Positions 1 through 12,322 are shown, numbered from the stretch's first letter. The stretch is DNA of 64,000 bases from Mycolicibacterium neoaurum ATCC 25795 (GCF_000691525.1 NZ_JMDW01000011.1:186001-250000), one strand, 5' to 3'. A program made the numbers and translations. The notes: generated by a model not told the origin, from the letters alone.

Positions 1-306
1 CATGATGTTGGGCATCACCGAGGGCAGCGTGGTTTCGAGGGTCAGGGTCCAGGGCAGGCTGACTTCGCCTGTGCGCTGGGGCTTCCCGTCCAGATCGGCG
101 TAGTTGATCTTGGCGTAGGAACCGGTGCCGAAGATCTCGTATTTCACGACCTTCGGGTTGAAGTTCTCGGCGGTGTCGGCGTCGATCGGGGTGACGATGG
201 CGCCGTCGGAACCGAATACCGAACGCAGTTGCGAGACGGTCAGACCGCCAATCACGATCGCGCCGACGATCAGGACGGGTAGCCAGACCCGTTTGACGAC
301 GTTCAC
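1..306 (-). CDS. MmpS family membrane protein (partial, C-terminus outside window)
   Basis: The first 102 residues of an MmpS protein, the small membrane-anchored partner of MmpL (RND-type) exporters of lipids, siderophores or drugs. A short cationic start (VNVVKRVWLP) leads into one hydrophobic segment at about residues 8-24. Family-typical stretches follow: NPKVVKYEIFG, SYAKINYADLDGKPQ and LPWTLTLETTLPS. The GTG at 306 gives the usual MmpS N-terminus, although the frame is open back to about 390. The partner mmpL would lie downstream, beyond the window edge. A divergent TetR gene faces it across 202 bases and probably regulates it, as is known for some mycobacterial mmpS/mmpL pairs. Membership of the MmpS4/MmpS5 group is inferred from remembered similarity. 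Confidence 0.88.
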   Translation of the reverse strand, partial: MNVVKRVWLPVLIVGAIVIGGLTVSQLRSVFGSDGAIVTPIDADTAENFNPKVVKYEIFGTGSYAKINYADLDGKPQRTGEVSLPWTLTLETTLPSVMPNIM

Positions 307-490
307 CGGCCGGCTCGAGGCGTACCGGAACCGCTGCTGCGCAACGCGTTCACCGATCCTGAAATCCCCACGACTGATCAAGCCTTTCCATCAGGTGTTA
401 CCGCGCGACGATGGGCGGCGAGCGATCCTGAGAGAATCTAAGCTTCCGAAGTGGATAGAGTCAATCCGTTTCTGGCCAACGGTAAGCCTC

Positions 491-513
491 ATCACTAAAG
501 TGGGTCACGTGAT
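491..513. promoter_or_regulatory. Candidate TetR operator between mmpS and tetR
   Basis: The segment holds nested palindromes: ATCAC at 491-495 matched by GTGAT at 509-513, CACT-AA-AGTG at 493-502, and the perfect 8-mer TCACGTGA at 505-512. It overlaps the proposed tetR start codon, so TetR bound here could repress its own gene and the divergent mmpS. That it is an operator is inferred from position and symmetry only. Confidence 0.45.
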
Positions 514-1162
514 TGACAAACCATGCCGCGGCCTGCGCAAGGACGCCGAGCGCAACAGACAGCGTGTGCTGACGGCCGCGCGCGAACTGTTCGCAATCAA
601 GGGCATGGAAGCCACCCTCAACGATGTCGCCCACCACGCGGGCGTTGGCGTCGGTACGGTCTACCGCCGCTTCGCGACCAAAGAGGATCTCGTCGAGGCG
701 ATCTTCGAAGACGGTATCGCCGAGGTCGTCGAGTTGGCCGACAAGGCTCTGCAGCACGAGAATTCGTGGGAGGGGTTCGTCTGGTTCATCGAACGGCAAT
801 GCGAGCTCGCCGCCACCGACCGCGGCCTGCGACAGATGATCTACAGCCGCGCCTACGGCGGTGACCGCGTCGACTGCGCCCGCGAGGAGCTGGTGCCGCG
901 GGTCTACCAACTCGTGGAACGAGCCCGCCGCGACGGCTACCTGCGACCCGATATCCAACACCCCGACACGCCGATCATGGGCCTGCTCGCCGGCACCGTG
1001 AGCGAGTGGGCGGGCGATGTGGATCCCGATTTGTGGCGGCGCTATGTCGCCCTGCTGCTGGAGGGCATGCGTAACCGGCCCGATATCAAACCCCTCGGTG
1101 TGGAACCACTGAACGAGGAACAGATGCACGAGGCGATGCACGGCTGGGATCCGGCGAGCTGA
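509..1162 (+). CDS. TetR/AcrR family transcriptional regulator
   Basis: A 217-residue one-component repressor. The N-terminal helix-turn-helix is clear: RNRQRVLTAARELF, then ATLNDVAHHAGVGVGTVYRRF and the typical FATKEDLVEAIFED. The C-terminal half is the helical ligand-binding domain. The frame is open far upstream, but homology-like sequence begins only near residue 8, so GTG at 509 is chosen; GTG at 500 is an alternative. No clear ribosome binding site precedes either, so the mRNA may be leaderless. It is divergent from mmpS, and the palindromes at 491-513 overlap its start, which suggests control of itself and of the exporter. Confidence 0.85.
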   Translation: MIDKPCRGLRKDAERNRQRVLTAARELFAIKGMEATLNDVAHHAGVGVGTVYRRFATKEDLVEAIFEDGIAEVVELADKALQHENSWEGFVWFIERQCELAATDRGLRQMIYSRAYGGDRVDCAREELVPRVYQLVERARRDGYLRPDIQHPDTPIMGLLAGTVSEWAGDVDPDLWRRYVALLLEGMRNRPDIKPLGVEPLNEEQMHEAMHGWDPAS

Positions 1163-1173
1163 GGCAAACCCGT

Positions 1174-1229
1174 CGAATGTGAATCGTCGTCGGAGATCGG
1201 CGCCATTCGCCGCAGAGGATTCACACTCG
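1174..1229. repeat. Intergenic inverted repeat (CGARWGTGA family)
   Basis: Arms of 12 bases at 1174-1185 (CGAATGTGAATC) and 1218-1229 (GATTCACACTCG) pair with one mismatch around a 32-base loop. It sits between tetR and the terminator of tRNA-Ala. The arm core resembles those of the repeats at 5090 and 58750. Confidence 0.6.
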
Positions 1230-1242
1230 GCGTGGCGATAAG

Positions 1243-1276
1243 ACGAGAAAAGGCCCCAGGCGGGATGCCTGGGACC
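1243..1276 (-). terminator. Intrinsic terminator of tRNA-Ala
   Basis: Read on the minus strand, a 10-base-pair GC-rich stem (bases 1252-1261 with 1267-1276, one mismatch) and a 5-base loop are followed by TTTT and further T-rich sequence. It begins about ten bases after the tRNA 3' end. Confidence 0.8.
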
Positions 1277-1286
1277 TTCTCGAACG

Positions 1287-1359
1287 TGGAGCTAAGGGGA
1301 TTCGAACCCCTGACCCCCACACTGCCAGTGTGGTGCGCTACCAACTGCGCCATAGCCCC
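1287..1359 (-). tRNA. tRNA-Ala (anticodon GGC)
   Basis: The minus strand folds into a full cloverleaf of 73 bases. The acceptor GGGGCTA pairs with TAGCTCC and includes the G3:U70 wobble that identifies alanine tRNAs. The anticodon stem CCACA/TGTGG carries loop CTGGCAG, so the anticodon is GGC, reading GCC codons. The T arm has the standard GGTTCGAATCC. The terminal CCA is not encoded. Confidence 0.97.
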
Positions 1360-1415
1360 GTTTGTTGTGCTGTAGAAACGTACACCACAGCCCCGCAGAG
1401 GTTCAAAACGCCTGG

Positions 1416-2680
1416 TCAGGGCACCTCACCACCGGCCTCTGGGCCCAATGGACGGGCCGGCGTGTGCCCGGCGGGCGGCCGCCGGTGGGTTTCGGGGGCG
1501 AAAACCCAGGCCAGCGCGGCCAGCAGCATGATCGCCCCGCTGATGACGAAAGCCCAGGAAAACGACAGGTACTGGGCGATCAACCCGACCAGCAGCGAGC
1601 CGCCGATCGACCCGACATCGGCCATCATCTGGAACGTCGCCACCGCCGTCCCGCCCCGCGACCTGCTGCCCACCACATCGGCGACGGCGGCCTGCTGCGG
1701 CGAGACGAAGATGCCCGTCGCCGCACCCGCGATATAGGCGGCCACCAGGAACACCGGCAGCGAGGTGGTGAACCCGACCGCCCCGGTGGACAACGCCGCC
1801 AGTGTCAGCCCGACGATCAGCAGCGTGCGCCGCCCCAGCCGGTCCGACAGATACCCGCTGGGGATGACGACGGAGATGTTGCCGACCGCGAACGCGGTGA
1901 GCGCCAGCCCGGCCACGCCAGGGCTGCCGCCCAACACCTCCACGACGAACAGCGGGACCAGCGCCACCCGCAATCCGAACGAGGCCCAGCCGGTCGCGAA
2001 ATTGGACAGCAGCGCCGCCTTGTAGGCCCGATGGGCGAATACCGTTCGGAACGGCACCGGCGGGCCGTCGTCGCCATCGGAAGAGGCGATCACCGCCGAG
2101 TTGCGCAGGCTGACGAACACGACAGCCGCGGCCACCAGCAGGGCGGCACCGTAGATCAGGAACGGCGCCGACAGGCCCAGGCCGGCGGTCAGCGCACCGA
2201 GGATCGGGCCGCCCACCGAGCCGATCATGAACCCCGACGAGAAGAGCCCGGAGACCCGTCCTCGGGCGTCGGGGGGCGAGATCCTGATCATCAACCCCAG
2301 CGAGGACACCGTGAACATCGCCGACCCGACCCCGCCGAGCGATCGGAACAGCAGCAACTGCCAGTACGTGTCGGCCAGCGCACAGGCGCCGGTGGACAGC
2401 GCGACGATGATCAGCCCGCTGATGTAGACGCGTCGCTCCCCCAGCCGCTGCACCAGGAATCCCGCGGGTGGCGCGCCGGCCAGCCGCATGATCGCGAACG
2501 CGGTGATGACGAAGGTGGCCGCGGCGATGCTGACACCGAAGTGCCGGGCGTACTGCGGCAGGACCGGGGCCACCACCCCGTAGCCGAGGGCGACCACGAA
2601 GTTCGCAGCGGCCAGTATCCAGACCTCCCGCGGCAACCGCGGCTTGGGTCCGGTCTGACAGTCGTCCTCCGTTCGAGAGC

Positions 2681-2684
<4 letters not shown>
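1416..2684 (-). CDS. MFS family transporter (multidrug-efflux type)
   Basis: A 422-residue inner-membrane transporter with about twelve hydrophobic segments. A motif-A-like loop lies in each half (AGFLVQRLGERRVYISG and GYLSDRLGRRTLLIVG), as in proton-driven drug exporters of the major facilitator superfamily. The GTG at 2684 overlaps the stop codon of the upstream phosphoglucomutase gene (GTGA), so the two are probably translated from one mRNA. The frame runs further into pgm but without protein-like sequence. The substrate cannot be read from the sequence. Confidence 0.85.
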
Positions 2685-4315
<1,631 letters not shown>

Positions 4316-4410
4316 GGGTCCATCCTTGCCTACCCGCGGGGCGTGTGTCTCCCCGTACTCGCAAGCCCGTCACAAGTTCTCCGCAAGTGGACACCGACAA
4401 GGTGATCGCC

Positions 4411-5082
4411 ATGAACAGCTCCGAACAAAAAGCCCAACTCTCCGCCGTCGAGCCCGACCTCAGCGGGATCCTGCTCGCCCACCGCGCGATGGTCACCGAT
4501 ATCGGCCGGCTCGCCGAGCTGACCACCGCCATCGCCCAGCGCCGCACCCCGTGCAGTGTCAGCCGGGCTCGCGCCATCACCCGCTACGTCGCGTTGATGT
4601 GCGAGTCGATCCATCACCACCACACCATGGAAGACGATGTGCTGTGGCCGATCATCGAGTCCTCGGCGGCCGGGCTGGTCGACCTGACCGAGCTCACCGA
4701 TGATCACGCCACCCTCGATCCCCGACTGGACCGGCTGCGCACGGTCGCGACGGCGTTCGCCCGCTCCGGGGATGCCGAGCTGGCCCGCCCGCTGGCCGCC
4801 GGGCTGGCCGATCTGCACCGGTTGCTGCACGCCCATATCGCCGACGAGGAGCGCGAGCTGTTCCCGGTGATCCGCAGGCACGTCTCGGTGGCGGATTGGC
4901 AGGCCGTGGAGACCGCGGCCCGCAAGACCGGCCGGTTGTCCTTCGAGGGGCCGCGGGTGTTGGCGGTCGCCACCGACGCCGAGCGCGCCACCATCGCCGC
5001 CGAGCTGCCCGCCCCGCTGATGCTGCTGCTGCGGTTTCTGACCTGGCGGCACAACCGGTTCGAGCGCACCGTCTTCGGCTGA
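4411..5082 (+). CDS. Hemerythrin-like HHE domain protein
   Basis: A 223-residue cytoplasmic protein with a four-helix HHE domain. Candidate di-iron ligands sit in SIHHHHTMEDDVLWPII, in the DDHATLD region, and in HAHIADEERELFPVI. Such proteins bind oxygen or nitric oxide, or sense redox state; the exact role here is unknown. ATG at 4411 is chosen although the frame extends upstream, because the extension overlaps the divergent pgm start and looks non-coding. The C-terminal 60 residues (RFLTWRHNRFERTVFG end) lie outside the usual domain. Confidence 0.82.
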   Translation: MNSSEQKAQLSAVEPDLSGILLAHRAMVTDIGRLAELTTAIAQRRTPCSVSRARAITRYVALMCESIHHHHTMEDDVLWPIIESSAAGLVDLTELTDDHATLDPRLDRLRTVATAFARSGDAELARPLAAGLADLHRLLHAHIADEERELFPVIRRHVSVADWQAVETAARKTGRLSFEGPRVLAVATDAERATIAAELPAPLMLLLRFLTWRHNRFERTVFG

Positions 5083-5089
5083 GTCGCGA

Positions 5090-5153
5090 CGCCGAGAGTG
5101 ACGCTACGGCCGCTCCTCTCGGGCAATTCTGTGCCTTTACGTCACTCTCGGCG
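5090..5153. repeat. Perfect 14-bp intergenic inverted repeat
   Basis: CGCCGAGAGTGACG at 5090-5103 is the exact reverse complement of 5140-5153, with a 36-base loop. It fills the gap between the convergent hemerythrin-like and AfsR-like genes. There is no T tract, so it is not a standard terminator. The core CGAGAGTGA matches the repeats at 1174 and 58750. Confidence 0.75.
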
Positions 5154-5160
5154 CGAGCAT

Positions 5161-8100
5161 TCAGTCGAGCAGGGCCTGGGCTGCCGCGCGGAGTCGGTCG
5201 GTCACCTCGGCGGCGGCCCGCCGATAGTCCGCTGCGCGACGGTGGTCGCCGGTGGCCTCGGCGACGGCGGCCAGCGCATCGTCGACCGGGCCGGTCAGCA
5301 GCGTGCCGTTGTCCAGCCCGGCGAACCGGCCGGAGTAGGGCCGCAGCTCCTCGGCGGTGCGCACCGCCACGTCGAGGTCGCCGACCAGCACCGCGGCGTG
5401 TGCGCGCAGGGTGGCCATCGCGACGAAATAGAACGATCGCTCGTTGGGTATCCGCTCGGTCCAGATCTGGGCTGCCTCGTCCGGTCGGCCGGCCTGATGC
5501 AACGCGATCACGGCGCCGTCGGCGATCATCCTGGACACGTGACGATGTACCGCGACCAGTTCGTCGGCCATCGGCGCGAGGCTGCCGCGGACCAGGTTCG
5601 CGCTGACCCGCCCGACGATCCCGATATGGGCGCCGTTGGCGACGCCGTACTCGGCCAGCTTCGCCGATACCGCGACATAACCGCGTTCACCCTCGTCGGT
5701 GTGCCCGGCCAGCACCGCCAGCTGCGCGCCGAAGGCGTCGAGGACACCGAGCAGGAAGCCGAGTTGTCCGGTTCCTGCCCGCGCGACGGCCTGGTCGACG
5801 TGTGCGGCGGCGCGGGCCAGATCCGATCGCCCGGAGGCATCCAGGAAGGCGAACCAGTGCGCGACCGCCTGGTAGTCCACGGCGTCGAGCTCTTCGGCCA
5901 CCGAAAGCATCTCGGCGAGAACGTTTTCCCGCTCCTGTGCGAGATCGGGTCCCAGGCATGCGAAGGCCCGCACGTTGAGCACCGCCAGCAACAGCCGACG
6001 GTCATCGATCCCGCGGACCAGCTTTAGCGCCTCGGTACTGGCGGCCAGCGCGGCCTCGTGCTCGACACCCTCGAGTTCGGTGAACAGGGTCAGCAGCAGG
6101 CGGATTCGGGTCGGGGTGCGCCGCTCACGATCCAGCACACGGCGCAGCGGACCGATGATGACCGGGTCGATCTGATCCCCGGCCCGCACCCGCCAGACCA
6201 GTGGGCTGGTCGACGCGGTCAGCGCCCGCACGGCCAGCGCGTCGTCGTGCCCGATCGCGGCCATCGTGCGGTGCAGCTCCTCGCGGGAGCCGAGCGCATC
6301 GCCGGCCTGGGCGAGTGCGGCGATCAGCCCGCAGCGCGCCGCTGTCGCGGTCGCCTGGTCGGCACCGGCGAGTTCGAACATCTGCACCGCACTCCGCCAT
6401 TGCCTGGCGGCCTCGGCCGGGGCACCGACGGTATCGGCCTCGGCCGCCGCATTCATCGCGAAATCCGCTGCCTCCATGGAAGTGTCGGCTGTGGCCGCAG
6501 CGACGGCATGGTATGCCAGCGATGCGGCATCGGCACTGCGCCCGCGTAACATCTGCAGCGCCGCGGCGTGCAGCCGGGACCGCCGCAAGACCGACATATC
6601 GTCGTACAGGGTGTCACGAATGAGGTTGTGCGCAAAACGAATCCGGTCCGGTGCCGATTCTTCCACCAGACCGGTCAGGACGGCGGGCTCCAGCGCGTCG
6701 AGCAATGCATCGTCATCGCTGCGGGCGAGTTCGCCGAGCAGGGTGATATCGACCTCGCGCCCCAGCACCGCGGCCTGACGCAACGCGGTGGCGGTCTGCG
6801 GTGGCAACCGGGCCAGCCTGCGGCGCACCACATCACCGACCCCGGCAGGCACTCCCCCGTGTGCGGCGTCGATACCCTCGGCGACCATCAACCGGACGAG
6901 TTCCCGTGCGAACAAAGGGTTACCGCCGGTGCGTTCGCGCAGCAGCCGCAGCGTCTCGGGAGTCACCGCCACCAGGCCGGAGTCGGTCGCCAACTGCGTC
7001 AGCGCCGCGTCATCGAGACCGTCGAGCAGTATGTGTGCCGCGGTGAGGTTGGCAAGCGCCGCCCTGGCCTGTCCGAGTTCGGCACCGGCCTCGGATGGTC
7101 GGTAAGTGCCGATGACCAGCACCGGCTGGGCGGCCAGCCGGTCGGCGGTCAGCCGCAGCAATTCCAGGGTCAGACCGTCGGTGCGATGCAGGTCGTCCAG
7201 GACGACCAGCAGCGGCGCTCGTCCGGCCGCCTGCTCCAACACATCGGCCAGCGCATGCGCGGTCCAGAACGCGCCGATCTCCCCGACCGGCCCGCCGGTG
7301 TGCAGCAGCGGTGCCAGTGCGTCGGCCTGCTCGACGGACAACGACGCCGCGAACACGCGCAGCACCTCGGTCCACGCCCAACCCGGCGGGGCACCGTCGA
7401 CTTCGGGGCTGCGTCCGGCGGCCACCACCCAGCCGGCCTCGCGCAGCCGGTTCGCGGCCGCATCGACCAGTGTCGTCTTGCCGGCCCCGGCCTCGCCGCC
7501 GATCCACACCACCTTCAGACCACCTGCCGCGGCGGTCGCGGCACCGGAGAGCTCGGCGAGCTCCACGGTGCGGCCGCGCAGCGCGGTGTTCGTCCGCACC
7601 TCGTGCTGCGGCGCCACCGCGACCGGTTCCAGCTCGATCGGTTCGAGATGATCGGCCTGACGCAGGATGTCGCGTTCCAGGTCCCGCACCGCCCGGCCCG
7701 GTTCCAGGCCGAGTTCGTCGACGAGGTAGCCGGTGGTGCGGCGCAAGACGTCCAGTGCGGCCACCTGACGGCCGCTGCGATAGTGCGCCGAGGCCAGCAG
7801 GCAGGCCGCCGCCTCCCGGGCCGGGTGCTCACGCACGACGGGTTCGAGCGCGCGCACCACGGCGGCGTGATTATCCAGTGCCGCTTGGGCGGCGGCGTGC
7901 GCCTCGACCATCGCCAACCGCAACTCGGCCAGACGGGCGACCTCGGGAGCGGCCCACAGGGCATCGCGCACTTCGGCATAGGGATCACCGGTCCAGGCCA
8001 GCACCAGATCCTGTAGCCGCTCGGCTTGCTCATGGGGCTGCGCGGGCGAGCGTTCCGCGGAACCGTAACCGGCCTCCAGTGCCCACACATCGACGGCGCC

Positions 8101-8421
8101 GTCGGGCAACCGCAGGCAATAGCCGGGCGCAGCACTGACGATCACCTGTGCGGGCGCCCGGCGCTCACGGCCGGGTTCGAGCACCCGGCGCAGATGCGAG
8201 ATGTAGGCCTGCAGCGCGGCCAATGCCTTCGGCGGTGGCTCTCCTGCCCAGAGATCCTCGATCAGCCGGTCGACCGAGACCACCTCACCGTGGGCGAGCA
8301 CCAACCGCAGCAGTACCGACCGTTGTTTCGGGCCACCCAGATCCACCGGTGCGCCGTCGACCCATGCCCGCAACGGCCCCATGACGCAAACCCGCACCGG
8401 GGAAGGAACCTGGGCTGTCAT
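5161..8421 (-). CDS. SARP/AfsR-like transcriptional regulator with BTAD and AAA ATPase domains
   Basis: A 1086-residue regulator. Residues about 8-105 form an OmpR-type winged helix ([39 protein letters not shown]). About 112-255 is a bacterial transcriptional activation domain ending in [19 protein letters not shown]-loop NTPase follows, with [10 protein letters not shown] at 308-317 and the Walker [14 protein letters not shown] near 405. The rest is helical and TPR-like. The family activates secondary-metabolite or stress genes on ATP-dependent signals. It is divergent from the crcB pair across only 47 bases, so it may share their control region, but no target is evident. Confidence 0.9.
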   Translation of the reverse strand: MTAQVPSPVRVCVMGPLRAWVDGAPVDLGGPKQRSVLLRLVLAHGEVVSVDRLIEDLWAGEPPPKALAALQAYISHLRRVLEPGRERRAPAQVIVSAAPGYCLRLPDGAVDVWALEAGYGSAERSPAQPHEQAERLQDLVLAWTGDPYAEVRDALWAAPEVARLAELRLAMVEAHAAAQAALDNHAAVVRALEPVVREHPAREAAACLLASAHYRSGRQVAALDVLRRTTGYLVDELGLEPGRAVRDLERDILRQADHLEPIELEPVAVAPQHEVRTNTALRGRTVELAELSGAATAAAGGLKVVWIGGEAGAGKTTLVDAAANRLREAGWVVAAGRSPEVDGAPPGWAWTEVLRVFAASLSVEQADALAPLLHTGGPVGEIGAFWTAHALADVLEQAAGRAPLLVVLDDLHRTDGLTLELLRLTADRLAAQPVLVIGTYRPSEAGAELGQARAALANLTAAHILLDGLDDAALTQLATDSGLVAVTPETLRLLRERTGGNPLFARELVRLMVAEGIDAAHGGVPAGVGDVVRRRLARLPPQTATALRQAAVLGREVDITLLGELARSDDDALLDALEPAVLTGLVEESAPDRIRFAHNLIRDTLYDDMSVLRRSRLHAAALQMLRGRSADAASLAYHAVAAATADTSMEAADFAMNAAAEADTVGAPAEAARQWRSAVQMFELAGADQATATAARCGLIAALAQAGDALGSREELHRTMAAIGHDDALAVRALTASTSPLVWRVRAGDQIDPVIIGPLRRVLDRERRTPTRIRLLLTLFTELEGVEHEAALAASTEALKLVRGIDDRRLLLAVLNVRAFACLGPDLAQERENVLAEMLSVAEELDAVDYQAVAHWFAFLDASGRSDLARAAAHVDQAVARAGTGQLGFLLGVLDAFGAQLAVLAGHTDEGERGYVAVSAKLAEYGVANGAHIGIVGRVSANLVRGSLAPMADELVAVHRHVSRMIADGAVIALHQAGRPDEAAQIWTERIPNERSFYFVAMATLRAHAAVLVGDLDVAVRTAEELRPYSGRFAGLDNGTLLTGPVDDALAAVAEATGDHRRAADYRRAAAEVTDRLRAAAQALLD

Positions 8422-8468
8422 GGTGTGCCGACCTTATCGGGCGGACGATCACGCTACATACTCTGTCA

Positions 8469-8849
8469 GTGGCGCTCACCGATCGACGGGAACTGGCCGC
8501 GGTCTTCGTGGGCGGCGGTATCGGCACCCTGGCGCGCGCCGGCCTGGTGCACGTGCTGGCCGTACCGCCCGGGCACTGGCCGTGGGCGACGTTCATCGTC
8601 AACATCGTCGGGGCCGCGCTGCTGGGGGTGGTGGCCACCCGACTGGCGGCCACCGACTACCGGCGATCGCTGCTGGGCACCGGGTTGTGCGGGGGCCTGA
8701 CGACGTTCTCCACCATGCAGGTGGAGACGGTGACGATGCTGGAGCACGGTCAGTACGCGCTGGCCGCCGGCTACGGCATCATCAGCATCGCGCTCGGGTT
8801 GGCGGTGATGCACCTGTGCACGGTGCTGGCGAGGCGGGGCATGCCATGA
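8469..8849 (+). CDS. crcB: Fluoride efflux channel CrcB/FluC, subunit 1
   Basis: A 126-residue protein with four membrane segments and the FluC signature [12 protein letters not shown]. CrcB channels export fluoride as dual-topology dimers; in actinobacteria two adjacent genes often supply oppositely oriented subunits. The GTG start at 8469 follows the AfsR-like start by 47 bases. Its stop overlaps the ATG of the second crcB (ATGA). I found no fluoride riboswitch core in the short leader. Confidence 0.92.
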   Translation: MALTDRRELAAVFVGGGIGTLARAGLVHVLAVPPGHWPWATFIVNIVGAALLGVVATRLAATDYRRSLLGTGLCGGLTTFSTMQVETVTMLEHGQYALAAGYGIISIALGLAVMHLCTVLARRGMP

Positions 8850-9214
8850 CCGTCTGGCTCGGGGTGTTCCTGATCGGCGGCGTGGGCGCGGTGTGCCGCA
8901 TGCTGGTCGATCGCGTCGTGTCCCGGCACGTCAGGATCGGCTTCCCGATCGGCACATTCACGGTGAACATCAGCGGGGCCTGGCTGCTGGGCCTGCTGAG
9001 CACGCTGGCACTCGGCCCGAATGCCGCACTGCTGGCCGGCACCGCGTTCGTCGGTGCCTACACCACGTTTTCCACCTGGATGCTGGAGACCCAACGGCTC
9101 GCCGAGGATGCCCGCCGGCTGCCCGCGGCGCTCAACATCGTGCTCAGCGTGGGGGTCGGTCTGCTGGCCGTATGGCTGGGTCAGATGACCGGAGCACACC
9201 TCCGCGACGGATAG
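8846..9214 (+). CDS. crcB: Fluoride efflux channel CrcB/FluC, subunit 2
   Basis: A 122-residue, four-segment membrane protein with the FluC motif [14 protein letters not shown] and the pore asparagine context [14 protein letters not shown]. It is translated from an ATGA overlap with the first crcB, which fits equimolar production of a heterodimeric fluoride channel. The mbt-2 iron box lies only five bases after its stop. Confidence 0.92.
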   Translation: MTVWLGVFLIGGVGAVCRMLVDRVVSRHVRIGFPIGTFTVNISGAWLLGLLSTLALGPNAALLAGTAFVGAYTTFSTWMLETQRLAEDARRLPAALNIVLSVGVGLLAVWLGQMTGAHLRDG

Positions 9215-9218
9215 CACA

Positions 9219-9244
9219 TCAGGTAAGCCTACCCTGAGTAAAAT
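9219..9244 (+). promoter_or_regulatory. IdeR-type iron box with -10 element for mbtLMN
   Basis: Bases 9219-9237 read TCAGGTAAGCCTACCCTGA, matching 14 of 19 positions of the mycobacterial iron-box consensus TTAGGTTAGGCTAACCTAA. A -10 hexamer TAAAAT at 9239-9244 follows directly, so iron-loaded IdeR bound here would cover the spacer and -35 region and repress the mycobactin acyl genes. The site is inferred from consensus and gene context. Confidence 0.72.
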
Positions 9245-9266
9245 CTCAGGTGTAGGGTCGCCCGAC

Positions 9267-9536
9267 ATGGAAATCTCACAGTCCGACGCAGTGGATCCCC
9301 AGCTCCTGGCAATCCTGCGCGAAGACCTCAACATCGACGTCAGCCGGCTCAGCCGCGACTCGCGACTGGTCGACGACGCTGGCATGGACTCGGTGGCGTT
9401 CGCGGTCGGCATGGTCGCGATCGAGGACCGTCTCGGCGCGGTACTCGACGAAGAGGACCTGCTCAACTGCGAGACCCTCGGCGACCTGGAGCAGGTCGTC
9501 ATGGCGAAAATCCCTTCGGCGCAGGCCAACCCGTGA
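9267..9536 (+). CDS. mbtL: Acyl carrier protein MbtL (mycobactin)
   Basis: An 89-residue acyl carrier protein. The phosphopantetheine serine is Ser42 in [14 protein letters not shown]. In the mbt-2 pathway MbtL carries the long fatty acyl chain that MbtM loads and MbtN desaturates before MbtK transfers it to the mycobactin lysine. ATG 9267 follows the iron box by 29 bases. The stop overlaps the GTG of mbtM (GTGA). Gene order and sequence agree with M. tuberculosis Rv1344-Rv1347c. Confidence 0.92.
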   Translation: MEISQSDAVDPQLLAILREDLNIDVSRLSRDSRLVDDAGMDSVAFAVGMVAIEDRLGAVLDEEDLLNCETLGDLEQVVMAKIPSAQANP

Positions 9537-11128
9537 GCGCAGCGCCATCGGTCCTGGCGCAGGCGTTACGCGAGTCGATGACCTCGACCGACCGCGCGCT
9601 GGCCGTCCTGGACACCGCTGCAGGCACCTGGAACCGCCACCCGTGGGGTGAGATCCACGCGCGCGCCGAGAACGTGGCCGCCCGGATCTGTGATGACGAG
9701 GCACCCGCGGTCGGCTTGGTCGGCGATCCCACCGTCGAGTTCATCTCGGCCATCCCGGGGGCTTTCCTGGCCGGCGCTGCGGTGTCGATCCTGCCGGGCC
9801 CGGTCCGCGGCGCCGACCCGAAGCGTTGGGCGCGAGCCACTTTGGACCGATTCGCCGGTATCGGGGTGCGCACGGTCTTCAGCCACGGCGCCCCGCTGCG
9901 CGAGCTGAGCGCCGCCGACAGCCATATCACCGTGCACGACGTTGCCGCCGTCGCGCACGCGCAGCGCTCCCACACCCATCACGGCGCCGTCGGCGACGCC
10001 CGTATCGCAGTGCTGCAGGGCACGGCCGGTTCGACCGGGACACCGCGGACCGCCGCGCTGTCCCCCGCCGCGGTGTTGGCCAACCTGCGGGCGCTGGTCG
10101 CCAGGGTCGGGGTCACCGAAACCGACTGCGGCCACTCCTGGTTGCCGCTCTATCACGACATGGGGCTGTCCTTCGTCCTGACCACGGCGCTGGCGGGTGC
10201 CGAGCTGTGGCAGGCGCCCACCACGGCGTTCTCCGCCCAGCCGTTCGGCTGGCTGAAATGGATCACCGAATCCCGGGCCACCCTGACCGCCGCGCCGAAC
10301 ATGGCCTACAACATCATCGGCAAGTACTCCGGCCTGGTCAGCGACGCCGACTTCTCGGCATTGCGGTTCGCGCTCAACGGCGGTGAGGCCGTCGACTGTG
10401 CGGGCAGCCGGCGTTTCGCCGAGGAGATGGCCCGGTTCGGACTCGGCCCCGGTGTACTGGCACCGTCCTATGGTCTTGCCGAATCCAATTGTGCGGTGGC
10501 CGTTCCCGCCCCAGGGCAGGGATTGCGGGTCGACGAGATCCAGGTCGTCACCGACGACGGCGGATACCGGCGCACCCACGCCGTGCTGGGACCCGCCATC
10601 CCTGGCATGGAAATTCGGATCGTGGCAGCCGAGCAGTACTCCGGCGGAGTCGCCGACCGTGAGGTCGGCGAGGTGCAGATCCGCGGTACCTCGATGATGC
10701 ACGGCTACCTCGGCGAATCACCTCTGGACGGTCGAAGCTGGTTCCCGACAGGAGATATCGGCTATCTGCTCGACGACGATCTGGTGATCTGCGGACGCGC
10801 CAAGGAGATCATCACCGTCGCCGGACGCAACATCTTCCCCACCGAGATCGAGAATGTCGCCGCGCGGGTGGACGGTGTGCGGGCCGGCGCGGTGGTCGCC
10901 GTCGGCACCGACGGCCCGGCCACCAGGTCAGGTCTGGTGATCGCCGCGGAGTTCAAGGGTGCCGACGAACCGGCGGCCCGCACCGCCATGGTGTCGCTGA
11001 TCGCCTCCGAATGTGGGGTCGTCCCCGCCGATATCGTCTTCCTGGCGCCCGGATCGCTGCCGCGCACATCCTCGGGCAAGTTGCGGCGGCTGGAAGTCAA
11101 ACGCAATCTGGAAGGTGCTGGACAGTGA
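9533..11128 (+). CDS. mbtM: Long-chain fatty acyl-ACP ligase MbtM (FadD33)
   Basis: A 531-residue ANL-superfamily enzyme that activates a fatty acid with ATP and loads it on MbtL. Visible motifs are the P-loop [12 protein letters not shown] (161-172), [10 protein letters not shown], the hinge region [19 protein letters not shown] followed by NIFPTEIE, and the C-terminal catalytic-lysine motif [12 protein letters not shown]. It starts at GTG 9533 inside the mbtL stop, and its own stop overlaps the start of mbtN, so the three genes form one translationally coupled operon under the iron box. Confidence 0.93.
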   Translation: MSAAPSVLAQALRESMTSTDRALAVLDTAAGTWNRHPWGEIHARAENVAARICDDEAPAVGLVGDPTVEFISAIPGAFLAGAAVSILPGPVRGADPKRWARATLDRFAGIGVRTVFSHGAPLRELSAADSHITVHDVAAVAHAQRSHTHHGAVGDARIAVLQGTAGSTGTPRTAALSPAAVLANLRALVARVGVTETDCGHSWLPLYHDMGLSFVLTTALAGAELWQAPTTAFSAQPFGWLKWITESRATLTAAPNMAYNIIGKYSGLVSDADFSALRFALNGGEAVDCAGSRRFAEEMARFGLGPGVLAPSYGLAESNCAVAVPAPGQGLRVDEIQVVTDDGGYRRTHAVLGPAIPGMEIRIVAAEQYSGGVADREVGEVQIRGTSMMHGYLGESPLDGRSWFPTGDIGYLLDDDLVICGRAKEIITVAGRNIFPTEIENVAARVDGVRAGAVVAVGTDGPATRSGLVIAAEFKGADEPAARTAMVSLIASECGVVPADIVFLAPGSLPRTSSGKLRRLEVKRNLEGAGQ

Positions 11129-12306
11129 CGATGGTCGACGAATCACCGGCGGCGACACTCGACGAGTTCGAACACCTGCTGGACAGGGTGTTCGACGACC
11201 GGGTGCGACACTGGACCGCCGAGGCCGAGCGCACCGACACCTTTCCTCGGGAACTCATCGAATACCTGGGTCGCGAAGGCGTTTTCGAGGCCAAATGGGG
11301 AACCGACCAGCAGCCCGACGTGGCCAAGGTGATCGCGCTCGCTTTGCGGCTGGGCAAGCTGGGGTCCGCCGGTATCGCGGTCGGGGTGAGCCTGCACGAT
11401 TCGGCCATCGCGCTGTTACGCCGATTCGGCCGCACCCCGCACCTGAAGTCCATCTGCGAGCAGGCCATCCGCGGCGAGGTGGTGCTGTGCGTCGGCGCCT
11501 CCGAGGAATCGGGCGGCTCGGACCTGCAGATCGTCGGCACGACCGTTCGATCGGTCGGCGAGGGCTTCCAGGTGACCGGTATCAAGAAGTTCGTCTCGCT
11601 GTCCCCCATCGCCGATTACGTCATGACGGTGGCGCGCAATATCGACAATGATTCAGACAGCAGGCACGGCAATGTCGTGGTGATCGCGGTCCCGCTCCGC
11701 GATCCGGGCGTCCAGGTCCAGCAGCCGTACAAGAAGGTCGGCGCCGGGCCACTGGACACCGCCGCGGTACACATCGACACCTGGGTGCCCGCCGATGCGC
11801 TGATCGCCCGCGCGGGCACCGGGCTGGCCGCCATCTCGTGGGGTCTGGCGCATGAACGGATGTCGGTGGCCGGGCAGATCGCCGGTAGTTGCCAACGCCT
11901 ACTGGGAATCACCCTGGCGCGCATGATGAGTCGCCGTCAGTTCGGGCACACCCTCTACGAGCACCAGGCACTGCGGATGCGGGTCGCCGACCTGCAGGCC
12001 CGGGTCGACATGCTGCGGCACGCGTTGAATGGTATCGCCGCAGGCGGCAAACTGGACCTGCGCACCGCGGCCGCGATGAAGGTGTGCGCGGCCCGCCTCG
12101 GCGAAGAGGTGGTCTCCGAATGCATGCACATCTTCGGCGGCACCGGATACCTGGTCGACGAGACACCGCTGGGTCGGTGGTGGCGCGATATGAAGCTGGC
12201 TCGTGTCGGCGGCGGGACCGACGAGGTGCTCTGGGAACTGGTCGCCGCCGCGATGAAACCCGATCACGACGGCTACACCGAGATGATGAACACCTCGACC
12301 GGCTAG
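11125..12306 (+). CDS. mbtN: Acyl-ACP dehydrogenase MbtN (FadE14)
   Basis: A 393-residue flavoprotein of the acyl-CoA dehydrogenase superfamily that introduces the double bond in the mycobactin acyl chain while it is bound to MbtL. Family motifs are [46 protein letters not shown] and [20 protein letters not shown] 11125 overlaps the mbtM stop; ATG 11131 is an alternative two codons in. It ends 16 bases before the convergent mbtK stop. Confidence 0.92.
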   Translation: MTMVDESPAATLDEFEHLLDRVFDDRVRHWTAEAERTDTFPRELIEYLGREGVFEAKWGTDQQPDVAKVIALALRLGKLGSAGIAVGVSLHDSAIALLRRFGRTPHLKSICEQAIRGEVVLCVGASEESGGSDLQIVGTTVRSVGEGFQVTGIKKFVSLSPIADYVMTVARNIDNDSDSRHGNVVVIAVPLRDPGVQVQQPYKKVGAGPLDTAAVHIDTWVPADALIARAGTGLAAISWGLAHERMSVAGQIAGSCQRLLGITLARMMSRRQFGHTLYEHQALRMRVADLQARVDMLRHALNGIAAGGKLDLRTAAAMKVCAARLGEEVVSECMHIFGGTGYLVDETPLGRWWRDMKLARVGGGTDEVLWELVAAAMKPDHDGYTEMMNTSTG

Positions 12307-12322
12307 CCGAAAAGCACGGCGC

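Noticed and set aside
8422..8468. Fluoride riboswitch before crcB
   Set aside because: The 47-base gap is too short and lacks the conserved riboswitch core.
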